Shown here one piece after another: positions 35,577 to 45,922 of a stretch of DNA of 64,000 nt. Numbering within the stretch: position 1 is the first letter of the stretch; the number at the start of each line of letters is the position of its first letter. The stretch is from contig NW_006768775.1 of the NCBI RefSeq assembly GCF_000204055.1, positions 248,001 through 312,000 of the forward strand. The letters are read 5' to 3'. This stretch comes from Melampsora larici-populina 98AG31 (taxonomy: Eukaryota; Basidiomycota; Pucciniomycetes; Pucciniales; Melampsoraceae). Below the pieces are notes generated by a model, which made no database searches, had not been told where the DNA came from, and was given only the letters and a program-made list of their open reading frames with translations. The position numbers and the translations under genes were made by a program.

Positions 35577-36760
35577 TTACGTACGTCGCAGCTGCATCAC
35601 TGTCCTTCCAAGCTTCAGCCCGAGTCTTAGGTTTTTCCAGCAGACCGATGTTACGTTTTCTACTCCACCATGCACATACTCCATTGGCCGATGGTCGTGA
35701 TTGGTCAGGGACAATGGTAGCGGAGGGCCAAGGTTTGTAGCAGACTTGGACTTATACCACGGAACAGATGTCCAGCCAAGCGTGATGCCTGAACCAGGGC
35801 AAGCCTTGATCTGGAAGACCGTTGTGTGCCGATTCCTGTTCTTCGGTCTCGAGAGCCAGTGGTAGTTGATGACTGGGATGATGGGTAAGATCTGTTGTTG
35901 GCTTCTCAGTTGCAAGACCTTCAGCCAATTGATGCTGAAGAATAAGTAAGTCATCTTGAAAAATAGTATTGACGTCAAGAGACGGAAAGTCAGGTCTGGA
36001 ACAAAAGTAGCTAATACCTTGCAGTAACTTGATAGCTGATACAAAGTTTGTATATTGAGGATGATGGGACCAAGCTGAAGTGTGAGAGCACATGTGATAT
36101 CTACCAAAAACTCTATCATTTCCTCTTGGTTGGCTACCCCGTGTTGTGACTGAGATGGATCAAGATTCAAAGTAAGAAGTGGATCCCATAGTCGAATGAC
36201 GTCAGTGAGATCAAAGCAGTGAGTGATTGGCAATTTGCTGAGCCGCATAAAGGATTTCTTGAAGATTAAGACCTTGGACACATGCCTAGTGAAATCGATT
36301 CATGCGACAAATATAATAGTTGATGTGTGGTTTGTGTCGCGGAAAGTGTGGACTCAAGCTGGTGGAGGGAGAATTGGTTGGTATAAAGTGTGAGCATGTC
36401 GTAACCTTTTTTCAAAGCGGGGATGAGCCAAGGTGCATGTGAGTTCGGGTAGGTTTGGGTGTGTTGCAATCACTAATTCAAATGTTTGCCACCAATTGTG
36501 GCGCTTTCATGTGAATCATGAGCTGGAAATTTTTGGTGGATTGATGTTCATATGGATAATTGTGTGAATGATAGGTGGCAGGAAGATGAATATTCAAATT
36601 CAAAGAAGCTGTGAAATGGTTTCTGACAATGGCCAAAACTTGAAAATCACGCTAATGGTGTATTTTGTTGAGTTTTGTAAGCGAAGTGCCTTTGGGATTA
36701 AATGTTATGATGATACAGGTCTGCTCATTTGTCTGCTCATCTGAATAAGTAAATCACATG
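35577..36760 (-). pseudogene. Relic of a second minus-strand family member
   Basis: At about 36740-36640 the minus strand reads IIITFNPKGTSLTKLNKIHH, a stop, then RDFQVLAIV, matching the frame at 2123-1755. Downstream, protein-like frames continue (36500-36640; 36093-35752 with a QDDLLILQHQLAEGLATEKPTT-type segment), but frame switches and stops (TAG, TGA) break them. The last part (35752-35577) overlaps a frame rich in Leu/Arg. Function is unknown. This is probably a decayed paralogue, though some breaks may be introns I did not resolve. Confidence 0.35.
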
Positions 36761-36764
36761 TGAT

Positions 36765-37036
36765 ATATCTTTTAACTTTTTTCTAGTCTGACAAAACCGT
36801 ACCAAAAATTGACTATATATACCACTATAGCTACTCAGGAAATACTTTGCAAGCCATTTGACAGTAACAGGAAGGGTGTTACATGAAGTTTAGTGCATGG
36901 AATCACACCAAAACTACAAGTCAGTGTATGTAGTCAATTTTTGGAACAATTTTGTCAAACTGAGATTTTTCTACAGAACATATTACATATGATTTACTCA
37001 TTCAGATGATCTAATAGCTGAGCAGCTGTGTTGGTG
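36765..37036. other. Short intergenic, nothing seen
   Basis: AT-rich DNA between the relic gene and the Tc1/mariner element. Confidence 0.5.
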
Positions 37037-38348
37037 CAGTGGGTGATCAAAAAGCTACAGTTCTTTTTCTTTGAAAAATTCAATTGATCAAATTTCAAAA
37101 TTCACACCTCTCCTTGTTGACCATCACCTCTCATATTCTCACCATGAAGCCGCTTACATCTGAAGTCAAAAACTAAATCATTGGAATGCATCTTCTTAAA
37201 GCAAGAAACATGGATATTGCTCAAGAATGTGGTCTATCAGCAGTACAGTTCAAACTGTAGTTTCAAAGTTCATGCTATCTGGCTCTTTTGAACCAAAGAA
37301 ACCATCAGGACACCCTAGAATTTTGACTAGTTGTGATCACTAACATCTGATCCTAGATATCAAACGGTCACAAAGATCAACTACTGATCAGCTTACCCAA
37401 AAATCAACTACTAAAGTGGGCAAGTGCACCATTTGACATTTGTTGAGAAACCTTAGATATAACTCTCAAGTGGCTCCGGTCAAGCCATACTTAAATGCTC
37501 AACATATTCATGACCGTCTTGAGTTTGCAAAGCACCATAAATATTGGACTGTCAAAGATCAGAGATCAGTAATTTGGACACATGAATCAACATTTGAGGT
37601 GGGAAAATCATATGGCAATGTGCATGTCCAACAAAAAGCTAAAGAAAAGCATCAATCCGACTGTTTAGTTGCTTCTCACAAATCAGTTCATTCAAGTGTG
37701 ATGGTATGGGTGGATTCTATTCTGGAACTAAGCTTGATCTAGTGGTATTGAACTCAGGCAGAATGAATTCTGAATCATACATCAATCAAGTATGTGAACC
37801 TGTCATTAGACAATTCTTTGAGAATTCACCAGAAGCACATGGTCTAATCTTGATGGAAGATAATGCACCAATACATACCTCTAAACTTACATCTAATTGG
37901 TGTGATGAAAGAGACATTGTCAAGTTAATTTGGCCACCTCAATCACCAGATCCCAATCCAATTGAAAATATTTGGTCCAACCTCAAACATATGGTCTCAG
38001 CTACTGATCCAACCCTGACACTTAAAACTATATCTACCATAAAATCAAATGCATGGAAGGCTGTCCCCTCTGAAAAATTGAGCACTTAGTATCATCATTG
38101 CCTGATCAAATCAAAGCTGTTCTTGAAGCCAAGGGTAAATAAACACACTGGTGAAACACACTCATATATTTTTTGAATGACAAGGTATGTTGATTTTGTC
38201 ATATCTACAGATAGACAAGATGCCTATGATCCTTTTCATCTATTTACATTAGAAAAATCATTTGTAAAATTACTATTAATCATTAAATGTTATAAGAAAA
38301 ATGTATTTTATTTTTTTGAAAAAACCGTAGCTTTTTGATCACCCACTG
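37037..38348 (+). mobile_element. Tc1/mariner DNA transposon, decayed
   Basis: 1312 bp bounded by terminal inverted repeats: CAGTGGGTGATCAAAAAGCTACAG at the left and its near-perfect inverse (CTGTAG mutated to CCGTAG) ending CACCCACTG at the right, followed by TA (38349-38350). The left flank is TG instead of TA, probably a mutated target duplication. It encodes a broken Tc1-type transposase on the plus strand. Confidence 0.93.
37144..38142 (+). pseudogene. Tc1-type transposase, DD34E, disrupted
   Basis: The N-terminal helix-turn-helix part (MKPLTSEVKN, stop, IIGMHLLKARNMDIAQECGLS) starts at 37144 and has stops and shifts. The catalytic region follows in two other frames (37440-37742; 37706-38075) and the last 20 codons in a further frame ending at 38142. 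Motifs: WTHESTFEVGK, where the first catalytic Asp of the usual WTDE is His; MEDNAPIHTS with the second Asp; PDPNPIENIW with the Glu, 34 residues after the second Asp. Dead by at least three frameshifts and a lost catalytic residue. Confidence 0.9.
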
Positions 38349-38350
38349 TA

Positions 38351-39450
38351 CTAAAAATCACATGATATCATTATCACAATAGTTAGAGTAAATCCTACTT
38401 AGTAAATCACAATACAACATAGGTGTTTGGTTGGTTTGGGTCTATGCTTAAAGTTTGCCTTCACTGTTATCATAGATGGGAGGTAGGTGGTGGTTTGAAA
38501 ATATGGGGGTGAGGCTGAGCCCAGTCGCAATGTCCTTTGGGAAGGACGCACATAGATATAATCTAGCAGGTGTGTCTTGTGAAGGATTGCTTTTCAGCAC
38601 AAAAAAAAAAAAAAAAATGGTTCCAAACCATCAATTGAGGTTGTTTGGAGAAAGATTGAGAATTCAGGAAGTCCTTTACAAGTCAAGAAAATCATTTTTT
38701 TGAAAAAAAACACAATGATGGGAAGATATTTTTGATGGATCAAAAAGAAGGTTATTAATGTGATTCTGACTTTGTTCTAGCACAAGATTATAAGGGTTGA
38801 GCCTTTATATCTGATCAATCATATTGATTGGACATCAAGTCTATTGAAATTGTTATTTGAGTTGCCCTCAATTGCCTTAACTTGACTGGATTCTACCAAA
38901 TTTTCTTGTTTGAATAACTTTGCTCAGAACAGAGTTCTGTTCCAATCTGTGAGATCATCCTACTGTCCTGAGTATATCCATATGTTCACAACTCTTTTTT
39001 CACCTGTTAATATATGAAAAGAGACCTTGTTTGATCTATTGACTTCTATGGTACAGAACGGATTTTTGAGATTTCGACTATCCTTCCTCTTATCTATGGG
39101 CTCACTCCCCCATTTTAAGGGTTGGTTCCATCGTTTCTCAAGTTGTTGTGATCAAAAAGGATCACAAGTCTCTTTTTATGCAAATCTAATTGGGCAAGTG
39201 TGTTGGAGCCATTGATCAGAGTGGATAGGTAAAGACAAATGTCTTCATTGGTTTCTTTGTGATACAAATTTCTCAATCTCTTTAAAATAACTTCCACGAT
39301 CCCTTTGGTTTCACAAGTTTCACTATACCAGCGTTTAGACAAGAATGCATACAGATCAACTTACTCTCGATAAGTCGAGAGGAATTTTCGATTTTTGATG
39401 TTCCAACATGCTGAATGTCCCAGGATTAAGGATTCTTTGTTTTTTTTGAT
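38351..39450. other. Intergenic, with a poly(A)-tailed GC-rich patch
   Basis: 38476-38617 is a GC-richer patch (GGTGAGGCTGAGCCCAGTCGC...) ending in a run of about 17 A, a pattern seen in retroposed RNA (SINE or processed copy). The rest shows no gene. Confidence 0.4.
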
Positions 39451-39453
39451 ACT

Positions 39454-40249
39454 CTACGGCACCATAAAGCAACCCTTACATTCTGAAATGAAATCAAATG
39501 GAATAGTTAGAAAGTTGATGTGTTTTTGAGTCGGGTAGGGTTTTTACATAGCAGATGAGAAAGGCTCTTTACTTACCAATCTTTTTGCCTTTATTTTTAT
39601 TATAAGGGCATGTATAATGATAACCCTTAGTATTGATACAATCTGATGAACATTATAGATTCATAGAAGAAGACGATAGGTTCAATGGTGAATAAGCATA
39701 AGTTTTTGATCAGATATCAAATGAGTTCAAGATTGAGAAAGACGTACTGAGGGTCGGGTTTTTGTCATCATTGGTATAAGTATATTGAGCACAATCTTGT
39801 TGAGATGTGGTTTGGTCTGTCGAACCGTTGTGAGTACAATCAACCAGTACAGAATAATTCTTATCTAAGATGAGATATATCAAACCAATGTTACTTCATC
39901 ACTTTCAATACGAAATTCGGACATCGAAAACTTTTTGATGCTTACTCCCATCACGGCAATTTTTTGGACTGCAATCATATGAATGCCCATCGTACGCACT
40001 GCCGCACTCTTTTCCCGATTCGATCCATTATACAAGTGGGGTCAGCCAGTCTGACTGCAGAGGATCCTGAAGCCATACGGTCAACAAAAAACCCTAATGA
40101 TTGTACTCACTTGCAACACCGTACTCAAACAAGTAGACTACGTCGCAGCTGGTGTCATAGAGTTTGACATGTTTCGCGGCCATGACCTTTGAGACGTTAA
40201 GCCATGAAGCAAACACTAAAAATGCGATGTGGAGAAATTTTTTGAGCAT
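39454..40249 (-). CDS. Small secreted cysteine-rich protein (137 aa)
   Basis: Five exons: 40249-40111, 40008-39946, 39864-39748, 39642-39577, 39482-39454; 414 nt. Each junction is GT...AG and each phase fits, though no exon alone exceeds 46 codons, so simple ORF searches miss it. The N-terminus MLKKFLHIAFLVFASWLNVSKVMA is a signal peptide. The mature part of about 113 residues has ten cysteines (TSCD, KCG, YDC, KNC, VDC, QDC, NCIN, YTC, ECKGC), an even number suited to disulfides. This architecture is typical of rust secreted effector candidates; secretion is inferred, and no specific function can be assigned. Confidence 0.75.
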
Positions 40250-42045
40250 TTTGGGTTGCGCAAGAGACGAAGATGAATGTGAACAATTTGAGATGGGTGA
40301 GGGCTAAGAGAGACTGATAAAGGAAAAGTGCTGGAAGACACGATCATCATGAAGTGTCTCCTTTGAGTGAAAGCACCGGGGGTTCAATAGAACCACATTC
40401 CGATCTTTGACCGGTGAGGCGCTGAAGGAAGGCTGGTGCAATTGCAAGGAGATCAATTGGAAGGGGACGTATACCGACAATTGTGGGCATGGGGTAAACA
40501 GGGGTAAACTAGGGTAAACTTAACAAAGTCGCCTCTCGGAAGGAAATCGACCAAAAGAATCAGAATTTCTACATGCGGTTCCTCCTAGGGCGCGGACGCG
40601 GCCGCGCGAGTGGCTTAGTTGAGAACGCGCTCGTGAAGGGCTTATGCTTTGAGCTTATATGTGATTTCTTCAAGATCAAAACGTTTCATGTGTGCACTTT
40701 TTCGGTAGCGCCCCCACTCGACCCTTGATCACTTCCCAATGATCAAAGATTTAGATAGCCAAAGATGTGTGTGCGACCCTCCAAGATAAACTCAAGCAAC
40801 ACTCCTTCCAGCTTCAGCTTCTGAATCTATCCCCAAGGCCATTCCAGAAGACCTTGAAACCAACGATGTGAAAATGGAAGGCAATCACGCTCATCGCTTT
40901 TGTAAGCGCGTGCATGAATGAATCATGATGGTCAAACAATGGTTGCTTGTGTGCGAAGGCGGTTTTCATTGCGAGTTGGCTATGAGGCTGAGGAAGTGGT
41001 TTAGTTAGTAAAACTAAAGAGATAATATATTTCAGTGACCAACACGCGCAGAGCAAAAGCACACCTGCACGAAGTGAAGAATGGAATCGGTGAAGAGAAA
41101 ACAAGTAACACGATTCATCATCTATTTATACCGATCAGATCACTAGAGAAGGTCACAGCATATGAGATCATGACTAACAATATGACTTCATAGATATATG
41201 ATGAGTGATGAATAAGAAAGGAATAAGATATTAGATTAGATAACCAAAGAATAAGTGTATAGGTCAAAGTTCAATTGTTTTCAATCTGATCGATCAGTAG
41301 AAAGGTCACATTCCAATCCAGCACTTATCACTGCAACCCAACACAAGTTAGTGTCATGATTCCCTTTGAATATCTCTTCGGACTTCCAAATCTATACCTT
41401 GACTCAAATGCCGCCGAGTTGATTGACATGCTTCCTATCTGTTACTTTGCAATCATCTTTCGTGATCTAAAAAGGGCTTCGAGGTCACAAAATCAAACTT
41501 CAAAATCAGGAATCGATAGAAACTCGGAGAATTAGATATGGATTGCTTAGATGAACAAGTACGTGGATGTAAGTTGCGCTTGAAGGAGGGGATAGCTTCT
41601 GAGCTTGGAAACTCCATGAATCGCTTATCGCGACTTTCAAATCAGGCTACACCCCACACCATCCAGAACTTCGAAATCGCAAGTTCTGATTGGTCAACTA
41701 CTTTCTACGTTGGACAAGCTTTGCGCGACAAGTGATTCCAGACAGGAGCTGGAGTTGGTGGCTAGGTCCAGCGTGGGACTTAGCGAAGGTCGGCAAATGT
41801 CTATATTTTCTGACGATATCTCCATTTGTACCATCACATGGATTGATTCACTTTTCACACGTCATAATTAGAAGGCGGTGGGCAAACTTAAACGACCATG
41901 TCTTATTTTGGTTGTGGTTTCATCATAAATTCATTTGTCATTTGCATTCCATCAGAAGACATACACACAAACAAGTAAGACTACTTTGATGTCCATTTGT
42001 CTCCAATTACAAGACCGGTGCGATAGCACGTTAACTTTATAGCGT
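40250..42045. other. Intergenic, no firm gene
   Basis: Holds the upstream region of the secreted protein gene, a GC-rich palindromic spot at 40588-40608 (GGGCGCGGACGCGGCCGCGCG), and short open frames near 41538-41735 (+) and 41100-40814 (-). The latter has a hydrophobic start but no ATG and no clear splice model. Confidence 0.4.
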
Positions 42046-42050
42046 TAAGA

Positions 42051-43078
42051 TTAGAGAACTAGAGAGGCGACACCAGCAAAGAGAGAGGCAGAAACGGCAG
42101 AGACCATGTTGCCAGAAACCACGAAGGCGGAACTGGTAGTGCTGTAGAATGGTCAAGATATTCGTCAGTGATTGGGCCACGTCAAACTCTCTCTGTATCT
42201 ACGAAGGTCGAGACACTCACGAGCTGGGGCTGGTGGCATTGCCGTTACCAGATCCTGAAGCGTTGGTAGCAGGCATAGCAGTGTTGTTGCAAGCTGTCGC
42301 GTCACCCGACGTCATGTTGTTGGACATGTCTTTGTCGTTAGGCATGGTGTTGTTCATAGCAGTGCCGTTGGCTCCAGGGGTAGTGGCGGGAACGTTGCCG
42401 ATTTGGACACCGTTTGACACACATCCGGAACAAGCTGAAGTGACGGGTTAGTAGTGTGAAGGCCTGAAGCAATTATACATGAAGCTTACTTGCGCTACCG
42501 GCGGAACGACTGGAGCAAGTGTATACATCGGTATCGGTACGGCAAGCTAGGGAGGCGGAATGAATTAGTCAAAGTAAACGCCATTTATAGAAGATTCAAC
42601 CTACTGTATGAGGAGGCAGACGATTTGCCCATGGCCTTGGTGCAAGTAACGTTCTCAGGTTTCGGGTGGGCAGCTCGTCCCTTCTCTGTTTCTTCCTTGG
42701 TAGCATTTCCAGAAGGGCCCCAGACACAGCCAGATGCAGCTACAAAGAAGATGTTCAAGCATCAGTTTTCATATCTTTTAGCGGTTAGAGACAACCCTTT
42801 CTTACCAATACCACCGGTACATCCCTTGGTGCACACGAGATCAGGTCGCGAGTTACAGGCTGATCAGCAGAAAAAGCGCGAGGATCGTATCGTTTTGTCA
42901 GGTCAATGGAAATAATCATATCTGTTGCGGCAAGCAAAGAACACGCACTAGATTTCTCGGGGATCATGGAATCGAACTCGAAACATTGATTATCGGTCCC
43001 TTCATCACGTCGGATGAGCGAGGAGGCCGAAGCAGAAACGATGAGGAAAGCAGTGAGAACGGCAAATGATTGCTGCAT
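42051..43078 (-). CDS. Secreted Cys-rich protein, probably GPI-anchored (226 aa)
   Basis: Six exons: 43078-42949, 42859-42806, 42739-42605, 42546-42490, 42434-42221, 42141-42051; 681 nt. Signal peptide MQQSFAVLTAFLIVSASAS. The mature N-terminal half carries paired cysteines (QCFEF, TCNS, LVCTKGC, GCVWG, VTCTK, TCRT, YTCSS, TCSGC). It is followed by an Asn/Thr/Ala/Met-rich spacer (NGTAMNNTMP.., many Asn-X-Thr sites) and a C-terminus of Ser/Ala residues and a hydrophobic end (VSASLFAGVASLVL), a typical GPI-attachment signal. Probably a cell-surface protein of the wall or haustorial matrix. The family is not recognised. The exon 1 donor choice (TCTA, then GTGCGT) is the one that keeps the frame open. 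Confidence 0.75.
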
Positions 43079-43079
43079 C

Positions 43080-44470
43080 TTGATGTAGTATGAAATATAG
43101 TTGTTGGGTATAAAGAGGGTAAATTAAAAAAAGATTATTATGTTGTAGGATGTGAGCTCGTAAGGAGAGAGTGATGGTACTCGTGTCTTTATATCAAGAA
43201 TTTGTGAATTCACTGGAAATAAAATTTGAGAACGAGGTGGGGGTTGAGACGCGGTTACGGACGGGAAAATATTCTAAGGGTGGACCGGGAGGCAGCGCTG
43301 TGTTGTGTGAAACGCTGGCGTCTTACTCAATCACAGAATAACACGGAAGCCTAGTATGGTCAGCTATTACGACATCTCCATCACGATTCAAAGGGTCCGT
43401 GTATCGAATAGCGCCGCAGATGTGTCACTAGAACGCCAAATAAGATCAGCCTCTTCCTTGCATGTGGCTCTGACCCTTTATAATAGAAATGAGCCTCGCA
43501 ACCCCACCTTCCCTCTGGCGTACACAAGATTCCAGAAGGTCGAGGACTGTTCGCCTTGTGAGTCGTGACTGGCCATGGAGGTTTGAAAGTTAAGCTTTGA
43601 GCCTTAAGGCTATAGCCTACGTGCCGGTGGACTCACGTGGACATGCTCCTCGTCGCGTACCCAGCTGAATCAGACCCCTCGGCCCTCAGACTCGGCTCTG
43701 CCTGTCTCGAACTTCGAAGTCGGAGAGGGCGAGCGAAGGACGAGCCCGCACAAGAAGGAAAGATACATAGACGAGGGTCATTCACCATGCCGCTCCGACC
43801 ATATTACGAGCATATTCTAGCGTATTTAATAAATCAATCATCAGATTATAATTTGAACAATTGCGTGACTTTAAATGGTTTGCCACAATTTCATATATGG
43901 CTTCTCGGGCTGAGCCTTAGGAAGTTTGACTCAAAATCAAAAAGTGCGGGGTTTGAGATCTTTTTCATACAGTGTTCTTCAAGTTTCTCCAAGCAAAGTG
44001 TAACTCAAATCAGCCTAGCCAATCACTCGTTTTTCAAAAAAGAGCTTGATTTCAGCCCGGAAAGACCAGAGTGTTTTTCAGGCAGAGTACTAACCTTAAA
44101 AACATGATCATGGAGGGAAACAGGTTACTTTGTTTTTGGGATTCAAGCCCCATATCAAATACATTCTTGCATTCTTATCCACTCATGTCACTTAATCTCA
44201 ACATCCTAGTATAGCTCATATGTTTAGTAGGCTAGAGGAGCCAAGGGAACAGGTCATTAAATAACTGCAACACCCTTATGACAACATTGTATAACTCAAA
44301 GTTAGATTTTTGGCAGCTCCATACCATGAAGACCATAGACCACTTGTAATCTTGAAGTTAGAGTGTACAAGTAAATTCAGCTGTTTTAAAATCCATCATG
44401 ACGTGAGCTTTTGGTCTGACTCTAGAACTTTGAAAGAAATCCATGTTTGCTTATTTTTGAGGTCATGGAT
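43080..44470. other. Intergenic, upstream of GPI-anchored protein gene
   Basis: Open frames at 43356-43568 and 43637-44107 (+) show no recognisable domain, no good codon pattern and no splice context. I treat them as chance frames in a slightly GC-richer patch. Confidence 0.4.
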
Positions 44471-44473
44471 TTA

Positions 44474-44630
44474 GGGTACTCAAAGTAAGTATGCACACAT
44501 ACATACTTTCGTGTGCATACTTTTTTTTGGCGGGGAAAAAGAAAAAAATATACTTTTGGCCTCGGTCTCCCCGCCAAAAAAAAGTATGCAGCGAAAAGTA
44601 TGTACGTATGCATACTTACTTTGAGTACCC
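44474..44630. mobile_element. Palindromic MITE-like element, copy 2 (157 bp)
   Basis: The same length and ends (GGGTACTCAAAG...CTTTGAGTACCC) and the same central GGCGGGG/CCCCGCC block as copy 1 at 15977-16133. Flanked by TTA on the left and TAA on the right. Because it is palindromic, both strands carry matching open frames that are not genes. Confidence 0.85.
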
Positions 44631-44943
44631 TAATTGTACACGATTATCAGTATGTAAGTTGAAAAGTAAAGGTTCTGCTAAATTGTCATTCGTATGAACT
44701 CACTTTTTGAATCGCGACTAGCATACCAAGCTCACATATCTACAAGCTTTGGACATGTTTGATTTCCTGCAATTACTCAATTGCCTTGAGTTCACCATCT
44801 GATGTTACTACTGGTGAGCCAGTGATAATCAAATGATATCATCACCTACATATGTCCTTGACTCAACTCCATCAAGGGGTACATTTTCCCATTTGTTTGG
44901 AGATCAGTTTAAGTCACATTAGTTAACCTTGAAGAAAGTAAGA

Positions 44944-45123
44944 GCATCCACTATGGGTGCGTTATCGAGGTGATTTAGCGTTACAATAACGCTAAAATAT
45001 AGACAGGTCCACTATGGACCTGTTTTAGACTCGCGGTCCCTACAACCGCGTCAAATCTTGCATTCCCCGTGTCCAAATCTACGCAAGCCTACGACTTGAT
45101 TTATCGTAGGATAAATCAAGTCG
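44944..45123. repeat. Cluster of inverted repeats
   Basis: Consecutive hairpins: GCATCC/GGGTGC (44944-44960), TTTAGCGTTA/TAACGCTAAA (44974-44996), ACAGGTCC/GGACCTGT (45003-45023), an imperfect GACTCGCGGT/AACCGCGTC (near 45028-45052) and a perfect 14-bp CGACTTGATTTATC/GATAAATCAAGTCG with a 4-nt loop (45092-45123). No coding frame. It may be the remnant of a palindromic transposon end or a structured RNA. Confidence 0.7.
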
Positions 45124-45920
45124 AAACTGCTGTTCTCGAAACCTCAAACTTGAAAACATCACAATTCAAGACTGTTAAACTCCATGTTCAAAGCTCAACA
45201 CCTCAACTTCGAAGCTCACACTTCAGGTCAAGATCAATGTAGGGATCTAACCTGATCTTGACATCACAAAACTAGCCTTGTATGTAGTAAGCTGAAGGCA
45301 CCTTGTAGAGAAACCACCAAATCTCATAATTACCACCTCTGGGCCATATATGTTTATCTCACAATCAGATCAATCTTCAAAATTGGCCTTCAAACTTCAA
45401 ACTAATCCCCTCTACTGTTGAATCCTGAATCTGATGTCTGTCATTTCTTCTTTCCTGTTCTGTTGAAGAGAAAACCTCAAACATTCCATATCTTCCTCTT
45501 GCTCTCTCCAACAAAACCGCCTATTCACTCTATACTAACATATGTGCATATATATAAAAACCAAAAAGAAAAGAAAAAGAATCTAAAAAGAAATACTAAA
45601 CAAATCAAAACTTCCACTTTCCACACAAAAAAAAATGAAGACAGAAAGAAAAATGCTAAGAAAAAAGAAATTCAAACTAATAATAGAATTGAATCAAAAA
45701 TAAGTATGTAGATATGAAAGCAAAAGAGTTTGGATTTTTTGGGTTTAGGAGATGAAATGATGAGTGATGAGTTAATGAGTTGAAAGTCATCAATGACTTT
45801 TTTTGAAAGAAAAATATAAGAATTTAAAAAACAAAAGAAAAAAAGAAAAAGCTTCTATAGTTGTTAAAGATAAAATGAGTCGATTTTATCATTCATGAAG
45901 TTCTTAAATGTAGAAAAAGT
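45124..45920. other. Intergenic, 3' side of PRPP synthetase gene
   Basis: A Lys-rich open frame at 45418-45711 (+) is low-complexity A-rich DNA, not a gene. Nothing else is seen. Confidence 0.5.
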
Positions 45921-45922
45921 TT

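Noticed and set aside
40814..41104. Minus-strand frame with hydrophobic start, possible secreted protein
   Set aside because: Starts with TTG, has no ATG near the hydrophobic part and no consistent exon model.
44471..44476. TTAGGG at the MITE end, possible telomere repeat
   Set aside because: Single occurrence formed by the TTA flank and the GGG of the inverted repeat; the other copy has TAAGGG.
44422..44697. Open frames on both strands rich in Tyr, Phe and Lys
   Set aside because: They lie in the palindromic MITE copy; the two strands encode near-identical peptides because the DNA is self-complementary.
45418..45711. 97-codon Lys-rich plus-strand frame
   Set aside because: Low-complexity AAAAGAAA-type DNA; no homologous feel and no start context.
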